A DNA stretch of 64,000 nt from a virus. The notes beneath the pieces are model-generated. The model had not been told where the DNA came from. It ran no database searches and saw only the letters and a program-made list of their open reading frames with translations. Shown one piece after another: positions 25,297 to 33,970 of this stretch. Position 1 is the first letter of the stretch. Each line of letters begins with the position of its first letter. Made by a program: the position numbers and the translations under genes. The stretch is from positions 1 through 64,000 of the IMG/VR virus record IMGVR_UViG_3300021961_000080. One strand, written 5' to 3'.

Positions 25297-26930
25297 TAGG
25301 GATTCTCCGTGTAATCTATCCGAAAACTGATATTAATTAGTCCTGTGATCGAACTAAAGCTAATTCTTAATCTTCCGCCCGCACTAAGAATATTATTAGC
25401 AGTGGCTAATTGATCAGCTAATACCGTAGTGGTACAATTCAAACTATTGAGTCCCGATATATTAGTCGTATCATTTTGAATAGAAATTACGGCACTCCCA
25501 CTACTCAGGGAGTTGATTAGTCCAGAAACTTTATTGATTGTTACTCCTACGGGAAAAGGAGGTAAAGTCAATGTTTTCGGAAAAGATGCTCCTTCAAGCC
25601 TTGGATCATTCGCAATAAGTGCAAAAATAGTAATCGGCCAAGAATCTTCGCTGCTTCCCCCGCCACCAGTTGGTAAATTCTTGATAGCAGAAGCATCTAA
25701 TCGATCACCGCCAGTCAAGGTGGCGAGAGAATCTCTGATTTGAGAAGCTGATAAAACAGGTAAATTAGTTAGTTGACTTCCATCTACTGCGGGTAATTTA
25801 GCGGTATTGTCCAGTCGAATTAGATTGTTAGCTTCGACTCCAATGGGTATTTCAGTGATAGTTCCATTGCCATTGGTGGGCTTACCTAATGCAATATTCC
25901 CGCTATTTGTCTGTTGTAGCTTGGAATAAGTGACAGATTGATTGTCGATAGTCCAAGTCGTACCAGAGTTAGAAACAGTAATATCACCCTTATCACCATC
26001 TGTAACCCCAGTTCCCCCACCCCCAGTAGGTAAATTAGTTAGTTGGCTCCCGTCTATTGCCGGTAGTTTAGCGGCACTATCTAACCTGACAATACTATTG
26101 GCAGTCGTACCAGTTTCTACTGTCCAAGTTGTACCAGAGTTACTAACGGCTACATCACCTTTATCACCATCAGTAACACCAGTAATATTAAGATCATTAA
26201 GCTGTTTTTGAAGTTTACCAAAACCCTGTAAAACGTTGTCAGTAGTGGTTATTGCGCCACCAGTAGTTGTTGACAGTCCAGTTAATACAGTTGTTAAAAC
26301 ATTTGCGGACGGATTGATATTATTAATCTGATTTTGAATCTTACCTAACGAAATTAGCAGCGTATCAGTAGCAGTTATCGCACCTCCAGTAGATGTACTT
26401 AAAGCTGTCAATGGAGTTGATAAAACTTTTGAGAAGAACCCAAAAAACCCTTTAACTCCTGATTCTTTTCCATAGAAAGTATCGTTATTAGGATTCCCTG
26501 CGATTTCATCAGCTTTGGCTACTATTCCCGCAGCACTTCCCCCGTATTCAGCAACAAGCATATCCCCCGCGCCTGTTACTGTCTGCCAGTTTGTACCATT
26601 AAAAAATAAATTATCACCAGAAACAAGGGAGACTTTTATCCCTAGAAAAGGTAGCCAAAATCCCCAATCGCCATTAGGCTGCCCATTTAGCCCAATCAAA
26701 GGAAAGGCTATTTGATTAGTCTTTCCTTCCCATGCTCCGGTGGCTCCCGTGGGAACAATATAATAGCTATCTGGTGTTAATCCAGAAGTTGGGGGAGTTG
26801 TCACGATTCGACTAATTACTGGCACGGAAGCCACCGATGTTAATCGAATCAGTTCGTTTACAAGCTGTTCTTTATACTCCTGAGATGGGTTAAGCATAAA
26901 GCCGTTATTGCCTAATATTTTCCCAGTCAT
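25296..26930 (-). CDS. Tail fibre protein with internal repeats
   Basis: 544 aa from the ATG at 26930 (GAGGAG upstream). It contains repeated blocks: GVTDGDKGD(I/V)(A/T)VSNSGTTWT occurs twice, DGSQLTNLP twice and LSTTTGGAITTTDN-type segments twice, as in many phage fibres. The C-terminal third (from about 430) is a separate beta-rich module with a G-x-S pattern. The gene overlaps the end of the helicase gene by 26 bases, linking DNA metabolism and tail genes in one transcript. Confidence 0.75.
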   Translation of the reverse strand: MTGKILGNNGFMLNPSQEYKEQLVNELIRLTSVASVPVISRIVTTPPTSGLTPDSYYIVPTGATGAWEGKTNQIAFPLIGLNGQPNGDWGFWLPFLGIKVSLVSGDNLFFNGTNWQTVTGAGDMLVAEYGGSAAGIVAKADEIAGNPNNDTFYGKESGVKGFFGFFSKVLSTPLTALSTSTGGAITATDTLLISLGKIQNQINNINPSANVLTTVLTGLSTTTGGAITTTDNVLQGFGKLQKQLNDLNITGVTDGDKGDVAVSNSGTTWTVETGTTANSIVRLDSAAKLPAIDGSQLTNLPTGGGGTGVTDGDKGDITVSNSGTTWTIDNQSVTYSKLQQTNSGNIALGKPTNGNGTITEIPIGVEANNLIRLDNTAKLPAVDGSQLTNLPVLSASQIRDSLATLTGGDRLDASAIKNLPTGGGGSSEDSWPITIFALIANDPRLEGASFPKTLTLPPFPVGVTINKVSGLINSLSSGSAVISIQNDTTNISGLNSLNCTTTVLADQLATANNILSAGGRLRISFSSITGLINISFRIDYTENP

Positions 26931-28728
26931 CTCCAAACTCCTCTATCATCTTGGCTTTTACCCAGTTATTATTTTCAATTTTACAAAGACTTTTCAAGTA
27001 AGTTTCATAACGATTTAAGTCTTCTTTATTATAGTCTTTTTTGAAAATTGCGTGAAGTCTCCACGACTTAGGCGGCATCCAGTCCTTGCTTAATTTAGGA
27101 TTTTTGAATGTTTTGATCATCCATCCCCGGACACTGTCAATATGCTCACCTTTTTTATAAGCTTCTTTGAGAGCGTATTTATAGGCTAGGTATAATTCTC
27201 TATCTCTATCGTGAATTATGATTTCTAATCTTTCGTTGGCTATTTGTTTCTTTTCTTTTGTTGGAAATTCGTAACCACAGTGAGGGCAAATACGAGCGGA
27301 AGCATAAGTGATTTTACCGCAATTTTCGCACTCTTTAATCGGAGCCTGTCCTTTTTGAGTATCGGAAGATGTAGAAAGCTTGGGATAGTCCACATCTTCG
27401 ATAAATCCGTGTTCCGTCACGTTCCCCGCTTGATCTAATACCAAACAGTCAATTTTATCTAGCCAGCTACAGAGTCTTTGACCCCGACCAGTCATTTGAA
27501 TATAAAGAGTCCGGCTTTTAGTCGGTCTGGCATGGATAATACAAGAAATTGCAGGTAAGTTAAATCCGATCCCGCAAGTGTTAATATTTACAATTCCCCG
27601 CAATCTTAATTCAGCTACTTTTCTGAATATTTCTCTTCTTTCCTGTTCTGGTGTTTCAGCCGTGATAATAGCCGTGGGAACACCCCTTTTATTAAATTCT
27701 GTACAGAGGCTTTTTGCGTGTTCTACACCCGCAGCGAAGCAAACAAATTGTCTCCCTTGACCGAGCCTACGATACTCGGAAACCGTTGATTTTACCGCTT
27801 CTAGGCAACGAATTTCTAGCTGACTAACATCAAAATCACCGCCATTGATTTTTACTCCTTTAGTATTGATTTTATTTTTAGTACCAAAATAAACACAACC
27901 AACAAGCGCACCCTGTTCAATCATTTCTTTGGGAGTAGGACCAGTTACCTGAACCTCAAAAATATCTCCTAACTCCTCTCTTTTTGACAAACGCCACGGA
28001 GTTGCTGTTAGACCAATTACGAGACGATTATCTACTGGTAGGGTTTTTCCCGAAAAAAGATGCTGTTGCTTACGAATCACTTCCCATGCTGAGTTTATCT
28101 CTTGTAAAGTTTCCTTTGATTCAGCGTGAATTAGGCTAAGATGTTTGTATTTTTCCTTAGCTTCATCAAAAGTGATTTTGTAGGGTTCTAAGTCTTCTCT
28201 TTCTACGGCAATCCCTAATACTGCTAATTCATCACGAATATCTTTAATTGAGGTTGTTTGTTTACCATTTTTAAGATTTGGGAAGTTATCTTTAAACCAC
28301 TGACAATAAGCTGATAAATGCACTTCATCAGCTAGTATTACTTCGGGATTGAACCAACTCAAGTCGCGCCCTCTAGACAAGGTTTGCGTTGTTGCAATTT
28401 GAACTAACTGACTTCTATCTTCTTTATAACCACCAGCAATTACTCCGGCAGTTAATCCAAATTTTGCTAATGTTTCTAGAGTCTGTTCTATGAGTACCGT
28501 AAAGGGTACTACAATTAAAGTCCGTCGCTGTCTTTTTACTGCGGCATCATAGATTATTTGACAGAAAAATACTGTTTTTCCCCATCCGCAAGGGGCAACT
28601 ACTAAGGCTCTTTTATGGATTTTTAGAGCATCATACAGTTCTCTTTTAAGAGCTTTTTGGTCGTCTCTTAATTGAATTTGTGGTTTAGTCGGTACGAAAA
28701 GTGTTTGTGTTTGTAGTGTTAGTGTCAT
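26905..28728 (-). CDS. SF2 DEAD/DEAH-like helicase with C-terminal zinc ribbon
   Basis: 607 aa. Walker A PCGWGKT near residues 46-52, Walker B ILADEVHLS near 130, motif III GLTATPWR, and motif VI QMTGRGQRL. A zinc ribbon follows near 465-485 (CENCGKITYA, ICPHCGYEF). An insert of about 50 residues between motifs II and III is unusual. The architecture is that of type III restriction or UvsW-like DNA helicases; no nuclease domain is present, so a role in replication, recombination or repair is expected. It precedes fibre genes in the operon. Confidence 0.85.
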   Translation of the reverse strand: MTLTLQTQTLFVPTKPQIQLRDDQKALKRELYDALKIHKRALVVAPCGWGKTVFFCQIIYDAAVKRQRRTLIVVPFTVLIEQTLETLAKFGLTAGVIAGGYKEDRSQLVQIATTQTLSRGRDLSWFNPEVILADEVHLSAYCQWFKDNFPNLKNGKQTTSIKDIRDELAVLGIAVEREDLEPYKITFDEAKEKYKHLSLIHAESKETLQEINSAWEVIRKQQHLFSGKTLPVDNRLVIGLTATPWRLSKREELGDIFEVQVTGPTPKEMIEQGALVGCVYFGTKNKINTKGVKINGGDFDVSQLEIRCLEAVKSTVSEYRRLGQGRQFVCFAAGVEHAKSLCTEFNKRGVPTAIITAETPEQERREIFRKVAELRLRGIVNINTCGIGFNLPAISCIIHARPTKSRTLYIQMTGRGQRLCSWLDKIDCLVLDQAGNVTEHGFIEDVDYPKLSTSSDTQKGQAPIKECENCGKITYASARICPHCGYEFPTKEKKQIANERLEIIIHDRDRELYLAYKYALKEAYKKGEHIDSVRGWMIKTFKNPKLSKDWMPPKSWRLHAIFKKDYNKEDLNRYETYLKSLCKIENNNWVKAKMIEEFGDDWENIRQ

Positions 28729-28742
28729 GTTTTTATTTGAGA

Positions 28743-29201
28743 TTATATTTTGGTTTCAATGAAATCTATAGTCACTCGCAATTGACTATCTTTTTTAGCT
28801 TTCCTAGACGAGTCTATTTTGGGCTGCATCTCATTTTCAATAAAATCTGAGATAGGTTTCATTATTTTTTTTGCTTCTGCGAGTAAAGTATCTAAGTTTT
28901 TACCGTCTCCTTGTATTTTTTTTCTGTTTGATTTTATCTCAACCCAACTAAAGCAAGGAATCCGATCAGGTTCTAAAGCGAAACATTCTACTGTAACTAT
29001 TAATTTTTTAGAATATTTATTTTGAAACTCAATCCACATCTTGCATTCATATTGCCCTAGACATTGACAAAACATACGCAGTGTTCCTTGTAGATAGGAG
29101 AATCCGTCTTCTGTTTTTATTTGCCATTCCGAGCAATTAGACTGACTAAAAGTTTCTTTACAGAAAACTTCAATTTGTTTTAATGCTTCTGTTTTGTTCA
29201 T
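28743..29201 (-). CDS. Array paralogue A1, unknown function
   Basis: 152 aa. Family features: helix with IEVFC near residues 10-14, S-E-W-Q segment near 23, a beta-rich middle, and a C-terminal helix ending in ISDFIENEMQ. Member of the tandem family at 28743-33970, here at its downstream end and relatively diverged. The helix-beta-helix plan with an aromatic-rich first third is common to all members. No signal peptide or membrane segment. Confidence 0.6.
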   Translation of the reverse strand: MNKTEALKQIEVFCKETFSQSNCSEWQIKTEDGFSYLQGTLRMFCQCLGQYECKMWIEFQNKYSKKLIVTVECFALEPDRIPCFSWVEIKSNRKKIQGDGKNLDTLLAEAKKIMKPISDFIENEMQPKIDSSRKAKKDSQLRVTIDFIETKI

Positions 29202-29205
29202 TGTT

Positions 29206-29688
29206 TTAACAGGTAATCGTTTTGATGAAATTTGATATAGCCTCTACTATTTCGTCTGTTTTATCACAGATAAAATCAATCTCATTTTGTTTATCAGGGT
29301 TCTCAACGTCACTGTAAAGTGATTCATGGTAACTAAACCCTATATATTTATATATTTCTTTTATTTGCCCTGTTCTTAAGTCAAATATTCTACTTTTCAC
29401 TTTGACTGCTGGTAAATCATCAGAATCTCGGTAATGACACATGACTTTAATATGGGCTATTGTTTGCTTGTCTAAAAGAACCTTAGCATTACCTATTAAG
29501 TGAATTTGTTCATCAAATTTTAATTGCCATTCCGACCAAAGAAGGCTTTTAAACGCCCAACTGTTCCAGTCGGAATTGTTGTTATATTCTTTGTAACAAA
29601 AAGCCGCAATCTTTTGTAGTATTCTTGCTTTTCTCGAGCGCTCCATAGCTTCTAGTTTTTTAAAAAACTCTTCTGCTGTTATTGTCAT
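29206..29688 (-). CDS. Array paralogue A2, unknown function
   Basis: 160 aa. Starts with a longer charged helix (EEFFKKLEAMERSRKARILQK), then the family motif IAAFCYKEY and WNSWAFKS, and ends EIVEAISNFIKTI. More diverged than the central members. The upstream gene overlaps it by four bases (ATGA), so translation is coupled. Confidence 0.55.
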   Translation of the reverse strand: MTITAEEFFKKLEAMERSRKARILQKIAAFCYKEYNNNSDWNSWAFKSLLWSEWQLKFDEQIHLIGNAKVLLDKQTIAHIKVMCHYRDSDDLPAVKVKSRIFDLRTGQIKEIYKYIGFSYHESLYSDVENPDKQNEIDFICDKTDEIVEAISNFIKTITC

Positions 29689-30062
29689 AGTGTCACCTCG
29701 GTTTGTATTTCATTTTTGATAAACTGAAAAATATCAATCATAATCTGTGTTCCTTTTTTACGCCATAGATTTAATTCTTCATGTTTAGCGGTTCCACTTT
29801 TCTTGAATGAGATTTTACTGTTTTTTCTGTCATTTATCCATACAAGAAAACTTCCTTCCCAATCTAAATTAGAAATAGTAGATCGACCTTCTATATAATT
29901 TCTAAAATCATTAGTAAACTTTATATCTATCCATATAGACTTAGGGCGATACCCGTAAATCATGTCTTGAGTTCTGCTTAAAGACGTAAATGACCACTTT
30001 AGCTCTGGGTAAGTTTTTTGGCAGAAATTGAATATTTTTGTGGTTACTTCTGTTATATTCAT
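29685..30062 (-). CDS. Array paralogue A3, nearly identical ends to A6
   Basis: 125 aa. N-terminal TYPELKWSFTSLSRTQDMI and the C-terminal 70 residues (DFRNYIEGRST onward) are almost identical to the member at 30852-31277, while the part between differs in length and sequence. It shares the ATGA junction and the noncoded motif GTGACACTATGA with its neighbours. Suggests recent duplication followed by change or recombination in the middle. Confidence 0.6.
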   Translation of the reverse strand: MNITEVTTKIFNFCQKTYPELKWSFTSLSRTQDMIYGYRPKSIWIDIKFTNDFRNYIEGRSTISNLDWEGSFLVWINDRKNSKISFKKSGTAKHEELNLWRKKGTQIMIDIFQFIKNEIQTEVTL

Positions 30063-30439
30063 AGTGTCACCTGAGATTGTATTTCAATTTCGATAAAGTC
30101 AAAAATGCTTGACAGTATTTCTTTGGCTTTTACAAATAAATCTGTTGACGTATCAAATTCTTTTTTTGATTTAAAAGAAAATTGAGTTCCTGTTCTGTCT
30201 AACCAAATCTTGAAAGAACCAGTCCATATTTCTGTACTAGAAATAAATGCACTTATATCTCCTAATACAACGTGACTTTCTAATCGCGTCCCGATAATCT
30301 CTATGCCTATATCAATTCCAGTTGTTTCACCCCAAATACGGGAAGTTAAATCTGTGTAATTTATCTGTTCCCAATTTATTTCTGAGTAACGGTCTTTGCA
30401 AAAATTGAATATTTTTTGAGTTGTTTCTGTTATATTCAT
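30059..30439 (-). CDS. Array paralogue A4, unknown function
   Basis: 126 aa. Opens MNITETTQKIFNFCKDRYSEINWEQ, with the family pattern I-F-x-F-C-x4-Y-x3-W, and ends with DFIEIEIQSQVTL. Middle differs from A3 and A5. Four-base overlaps at both ends, with the shared GTGACACTATGA junction. Confidence 0.6.
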   Translation of the reverse strand: MNITETTQKIFNFCKDRYSEINWEQINYTDLTSRIWGETTGIDIGIEIIGTRLESHVVLGDISAFISSTEIWTGSFKIWLDRTGTQFSFKSKKEFDTSTDLFVKAKEILSSIFDFIEIEIQSQVTL

Positions 30440-30855
30440 AGTGTCACCTCGGATTGTATTTCATGTTCAATAAATGAAAGAATGTCAATCATAATCTGTG
30501 TCCCTTTTTCACACCATAAGTTTAGTTCTTCATGCTGACATATTCCATCTCCTTTAAACAAAATTTCATTATTTTTTTCTTGGTTTACCCATGCCGTAAA
30601 AACTCCTTCCCATGCTAAACGATCTATAGTGCAATAACCTTTTATTAAGCCAACTTGCAAATTACTCGGATCGTGACTAATAATGTCTATGTATATTTTT
30701 ATAGTAAGTATTCCTAGTCTAGTAAAAAAAGCTTTACATCCATAAATACACGGTTCCCCATTTCGTCCAGTCCAACTATCATCATCCCATCTTAAATCGG
30801 GATGATTTTTCTGACAAAAATCTAATATTTTTGTGGTTACTTCTGTTATGTTCAT
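30436..30855 (-). CDS. Array paralogue A5, unknown function
   Basis: 139 aa. Starts MNITEVTTKILDFCQKNHP and ends HEELNLWCEKGTQIMIDIL-SFIEHEIQSEVTL, the latter almost shared with A3 and A6. The central part (residues 28-75) is unique, with cysteines and a GRNGEPCIYG loop. Illustrates the conserved-ends, variable-middle pattern of this array. Confidence 0.6.
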   Translation of the reverse strand: MNITEVTTKILDFCQKNHPDLRWDDDSWTGRNGEPCIYGCKAFFTRLGILTIKIYIDIISHDPSNLQVGLIKGYCTIDRLAWEGVFTAWVNQEKNNEILFKGDGICQHEELNLWCEKGTQIMIDILSFIEHEIQSEVTL

Positions 30856-31277
30856 AGTGTCACCTCGGTTTGTATTTCATTTTTGATAAACTCAAAAATA
30901 TCAATCATAATCTGTGTCCCTTTTTCACACCATAGATTTAACTCTTCGTGTTTAGCGGTTCCACTTTTCTTGAATGAGATTTGACTGTTTTTTCTGTCAT
31001 TTATCCATACAAGAAAACTTCCTTCCCAATCTAAATTAGAAATAGTAGATCGACCTTCTATATAATTTCTAAAATCGCTAGGTGAACCGTCACTGCTATA
31101 AGAGTTGTTACTATTGACCCTTATATCTATTTGTATTCCATTTATAGAATTAAGAATAGGGCGATACCCGTAAATCATGTCTTGAGTTCTGTCTAAAGAC
31201 GTAAATGACCACTTTAGCTCTGGGTAAGTTTTTTGGCAGAAACCTAATATTTTTTGGGCTGTTTCTTGTTTGTTCAT
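30852..31277 (-). CDS. Array paralogue A6, nearly identical ends to A3
   Basis: 141 aa from the ATG at 31277; a TTG start further out would overlap the next gene. N-terminal MNKQETAQKILGFCQKTYP and the C-terminal 75 residues match A3 closely. A longer S/N-rich loop (residues 45-65, INGIQIDIRVNSNNSYSSDG) replaces the short loop of A3. Unknown function. Confidence 0.6.
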   Translation of the reverse strand: MNKQETAQKILGFCQKTYPELKWSFTSLDRTQDMIYGYRPILNSINGIQIDIRVNSNNSYSSDGSPSDFRNYIEGRSTISNLDWEGSFLVWINDRKNSQISFKKSGTAKHEELNLWCEKGTQIMIDIFEFIKNEIQTEVTL

Positions 31278-31281
31278 AATT

Positions 31282-31761
31282 TTAACTTTTAACCTCAACT
31301 ATTTTGCAAAACCTTAAAATAGTCTCCATTATCTTTATTGCCTCTGGAACCAAAATATTGAACTCTTCTTTGTTTCCGCTTGGATAAAGATTATATCTTG
31401 AGTTGCAGTCTGGTGTTTCGTTATAACCGTATATCCAACTTAAGGCAACCAAAGACCCGCCTAACGTACCTTCTATTGTGATTTTTTCAAGGCATTTGTC
31501 TACTAATTGATATTCAGTCGAAATTTCTCGACATTCAATCAAAACTTCATACTTTTTACATTTTATTAACTTACCATAAGTTTTGTAAAGATAATCCTCT
31601 TTAATTATCAAAGTTCCTATTAAACGAATACATTTATCGTCTGCAACTGTATCCCATTCTGAGATGTCCACTGTATCGTATTCGGAGATGGTCATCTGCT
31701 CAAAAGTTTTTTTAAAGAAATCTCTGATTTCTTTAAGTGACTTTTCTTTTAATACTTCCAT
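31282..31761 (-). CDS. Array paralogue A7, diverged
   Basis: 159 aa. Begins MEVLKEKSLKEIRDFFKKTF, keeping the amphipathic first helix but with FF in place of FC. A beta-rich centre follows, and it ends ILVPEAIKIMETILRFCKIVE. A fragment homologous to its C-terminus lies at 32109-32207, showing past duplication. No known domain. Confidence 0.55.
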   Translation of the reverse strand: MEVLKEKSLKEIRDFFKKTFEQMTISEYDTVDISEWDTVADDKCIRLIGTLIIKEDYLYKTYGKLIKCKKYEVLIECREISTEYQLVDKCLEKITIEGTLGGSLVALSWIYGYNETPDCNSRYNLYPSGNKEEFNILVPEAIKIMETILRFCKIVEVKS

Positions 31762-31771
31762 TGTTTTTACC

Positions 31772-32104
31772 TCAAATACAAATAACTAGATCACCGACAC
31801 AAACATTGATAAATTTCTCACAATCGTATCGAGAATTATTACAAGCTTGAATAATAGAAGTATTTTCCTCAATAGAAATAACCATCCCTGATCCCTTATA
31901 AAGGATACGATGACCAATAAAGTCTCTAGTTATTGGGTCGTATATTGGGTTGTTTGTAATTGAATAAACCAGATGAGAGTCATTTATTCTCATACGATTT
32001 AATTCGCCACGGTTTATTACTACTTTAAAATCATCGATAACTTCAATTACCTTAGCTGGATACGTTCCTTTAGTCGGAAGTCCTAGCTCCTCGTCTGTTG
32101 TCAT
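31772..32104 (-). CDS. Small beta-barrel-like protein inside the paralogue array
   Basis: 110 aa, not a member of the surrounding family. Sequence is beta-rich with TYPAKVIEVIDDFKVVINRG, then YDPITRDFIGHRILYKGSG and MVISIEENTSII, suggesting a small SH3- or OB-like barrel. No catalytic residues stand out. It may be an insertion in the array or a functional partner. Confidence 0.5.
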   Translation of the reverse strand: MTTDEELGLPTKGTYPAKVIEVIDDFKVVINRGELNRMRINDSHLVYSITNNPIYDPITRDFIGHRILYKGSGMVISIEENTSIIQACNNSRYDCEKFINVCVGDLVICI

Positions 32105-32108
32105 TGTT

Positions 32109-32207
32109 TTAAGTGCCTGTAGCCTCAGTTGTTTTAATAAAGCCTAAAATAGTCTCCATTATCTTTGTCGCTTCTGGAATTAAGATATTTAAGATTTCGT
32201 TGTCCCC
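32109..32207 (-). pseudogene. Remnant of an array paralogue (C-terminal fragment)
   Basis: An open stretch of 32 codons reads DNEILNILIPEATKIMETIL-GFIKTTE, clearly homologous to the C-terminus of A7 (NILVPEAIKIMETILRF). No start codon or N-terminal part is present. It marks a deletion of a former family member. Confidence 0.65.
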
Positions 32208-32255
32208 CTCACTTTTTGGCTCTTTTTTAATCTGTTACTCCTATTGGGTGAAATT

Positions 32256-32278
32256 ACTAGACAGATATTTTGTCTAGT
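32256..32278. repeat. Intergenic hairpin repeat, copy 1
   Basis: Inverted repeat ACTAGACA...TGTCTAGT with a 7-nt loop, in front of a paralogue array boundary. The same hairpin with nearly the same flanks (GGTGAA(A/C)TTACTAG) recurs at 33542-33564, and a degenerate form lies near 33980. Confidence 0.7.
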
Positions 32279-32285
32279 AGTGTTT

Positions 32286-32648
32286 TCATTCTTGAATCTC
32301 ATCAAGAATGAAAGTGAAGATGTCTAGCATTACTTTTCGGGTTTCTCTGTATTTGTTGTCAAAATAATCGCATTTTGACTTTCTAATATAATCAAAGAAT
32401 ATTTTATTTTCATAAGAACGGTTATTGTCTCTATCGTCAGGGTTTATCCATAATTCAAATGTGCCTACATAATACGCTTCACATAAAACACGCTTAAGCA
32501 AGCCATCCAGAAAAACCTCTATTATTAATTCATCAGGAAAAAGTGGACACTGAATTATATTATTTTCAGGGTCAAGATTCCATCTTAAATTTGGATAACT
32601 TCTGTGACAGAATTCCAATATTTTCTCTGTTATTTGTTTTATGTCCAT
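32286..32648 (-). CDS. Array paralogue B1, unknown function
   Basis: 120 aa. Opens MDIKQITEKILEFCHRSYPNLRWN, with family motif FC-x2-(S/Y)YP-x-L-x-W, and ends VMLDIFTFILDEIQE. Contains PLFPDELIIEVFLDG in the middle. Belongs to the second sub-cluster of four (32286-33970) whose C-termini all read I(F/L)xFIxxEIQE. Confidence 0.6.
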   Translation of the reverse strand: MDIKQITEKILEFCHRSYPNLRWNLDPENNIIQCPLFPDELIIEVFLDGLLKRVLCEAYYVGTFELWINPDDRDNNRSYENKIFFDYIRKSKCDYFDNKYRETRKVMLDIFTFILDEIQE

Positions 32649-32663
32649 TGGTGTTGCTCCTAT

Positions 32664-33071
32664 TTATTCTTGAATTTCGTTAGCAATAAAATTGAAAATA
32701 CCTAGCATCACTTCTCGATATTTTTTGTACAAGTCCCAGTCTTTTTTATCCCACTCTTTTGTTATTGGGAGACTACGAAAATCTATTTTTTTGTCACAAT
32801 TTAGATGAATACCAAACATCCCCAACCAACCTACATTAACTAGGTCAAAGTGTCCGATTATATAATCATCGGTAGTTTCTTCTTTATAAGAAGAAACATC
32901 ATTTCTTTTGTCTGAGCAAATTTTTAGAGTTACTTTAAACAGAGAATCTACTCCACAAATTACAGTTTTATTTGTACATTCACTATTTAATTTATCTACA
33001 TTCCACTCTAAATCTGGGTATTGATTTAAGCAATAACCTGATATTTTGTAAGCTATTAGTTGTATCTCCAT
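32664..33071 (-). CDS. Array paralogue B2, unknown function
   Basis: 135 aa, ATG at 33071 (a GTG lies one codon further out). N-terminal IQLIAYKISGYCLNQYPDLEWN and C-terminal VMLGIFNFIANEIQE follow the family. The centre (VICGVDSLFKVTLKICSD) aligns with B3, showing these two are closer relatives. Confidence 0.6.
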   Translation of the reverse strand: MEIQLIAYKISGYCLNQYPDLEWNVDKLNSECTNKTVICGVDSLFKVTLKICSDKRNDVSSYKEETTDDYIIGHFDLVNVGWLGMFGIHLNCDKKIDFRSLPITKEWDKKDWDLYKKYREVMLGIFNFIANEIQE

Positions 33072-33086
33072 CACTGTTACTCCTGT

Positions 33087-33515
33087 CTATTCTTGAATTT
33101 CATCTTCAATAAAATTAAAGATTTCTCTCACCATTTTTCTGGCTTTTTTTACTAAAAGCCAGCTATCATCATTCCAATCGTCATGAGTAGCAAGCATAAG
33201 CTCTAATTCGCTGTCTTTGTTATGGTTTAACTTAACCTCAAAACTACCCGACCAGAAAAGTAGAGATTTTTCTTCTGATTGAGGTATTAGAAGCGACCCC
33301 AATATATAATCGTAAGTAGCTTCTTTTTCGTAAAACTCTTGTTTTTCATCTGAGCAAATTTCTAGCTCTAATTTAAATAAAGAGCAAGAGCCAAGAATAA
33401 GTGCGACAACGTTATAGTTATTTTTATGGCTGTCAAAATAGTTACAGTTCCAGCCTAAATCTGAATAACTTTGGCAGAAATTAAATAATTTTTCTGTCAC
33501 TTGTTTTGTATCCAT
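33087..33515 (-). CDS. Array paralogue B3, unknown function
   Basis: 142 aa. VTEKLFNFCQSYSDLGWN at the start, ALILGSCSLFKLELEICSD in the middle (cf. B2), FWSGSFEVKLNHN, and the C-terminus MVREIFNFIEDEIQE. Soluble, acidic. Same operon and orientation as the rest of the array. Confidence 0.6.
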   Translation of the reverse strand: MDTKQVTEKLFNFCQSYSDLGWNCNYFDSHKNNYNVVALILGSCSLFKLELEICSDEKQEFYEKEATYDYILGSLLIPQSEEKSLLFWSGSFEVKLNHNKDSELELMLATHDDWNDDSWLLVKKARKMVREIFNFIEDEIQE

Positions 33516-33541
33516 TGATTTTACTCCTATTAGGTGAACTT

Positions 33542-33564
33542 ACTAGACAGATATTCTGTCTAGT
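33542..33564. repeat. Intergenic hairpin repeat, copy 2
   Basis: ACTAGACAG and CTGTCTAGT pair around the loop ATATT. Same element and flanks as at 32256-32278, again between an array gene and the ribosome-binding site of its upstream neighbour. Could mark recombination joints or be an RNA-processing site. Confidence 0.7.
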
Positions 33565-33571
33565 ATTGTTT

Positions 33572-33970
33572 TTACTCTTGAATCTCATTAAGGATGAAAT
33601 TGAAAATGTCTAGCATTACTTTTCGGCATTGACTAGCTAATTTCCAATGTTCTGCACTCCATAGTTCATGTTTATAATAGGCAAGATTCTCAAAAACTAT
33701 ATAGTCTTCATACCGATAGCTCATGTCTTCGATGGGAGGATTTATCCAAATTTTAAACTTTCCTATTTGGTTATCTTGCCACTCAACACACTTGAGTTGT
33801 CCGTCTAATCCCGACCAAATACCGTATTTAATCTTTATGCTGTCATCAGAAAAAGTTAAGCATTGAATGATTTTATAGTCATTATCTGTAAAATCAAAAT
33901 TCCAGTCTAAATCTGGGTATTTTTCTTCACAGAAATTTAGTATCTTTTCTGCTATTTGTTGTGTGTCCAT
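33572..33970 (-). CDS. Array paralogue B4, unknown function
   Basis: 132 aa. First gene (5'-most) of the array. IAEKILNFCEEKYPDLDWNFD, then KIIQCLTFSDDSIKIKYGI (cf. B1), KFKIWINPP, and the terminal VMLDIFNFILNEIQE. The conserved FC...YPDL.W start and EIQE end are clearest here. Confidence 0.6.
   Translation of the reverse strand: MDTQQIAEKILNFCEEKYPDLDWNFDFTDNDYKIIQCLTFSDDSIKIKYGIWSGLDGQLKCVEWQDNQIGKFKIWINPPIEDMSYRYEDYIVFENLAYYKHELWSAEHWKLASQCRKVMLDIFNFILNEIQE

Noticed and set aside
28743-31277. Diversity-generating retroelement with template and variable repeats
   Set aside because: Near-identical gene segments exist, but no reverse transcriptase gene is seen in the window and no adenine-specific substitution pattern was noticed by eye.
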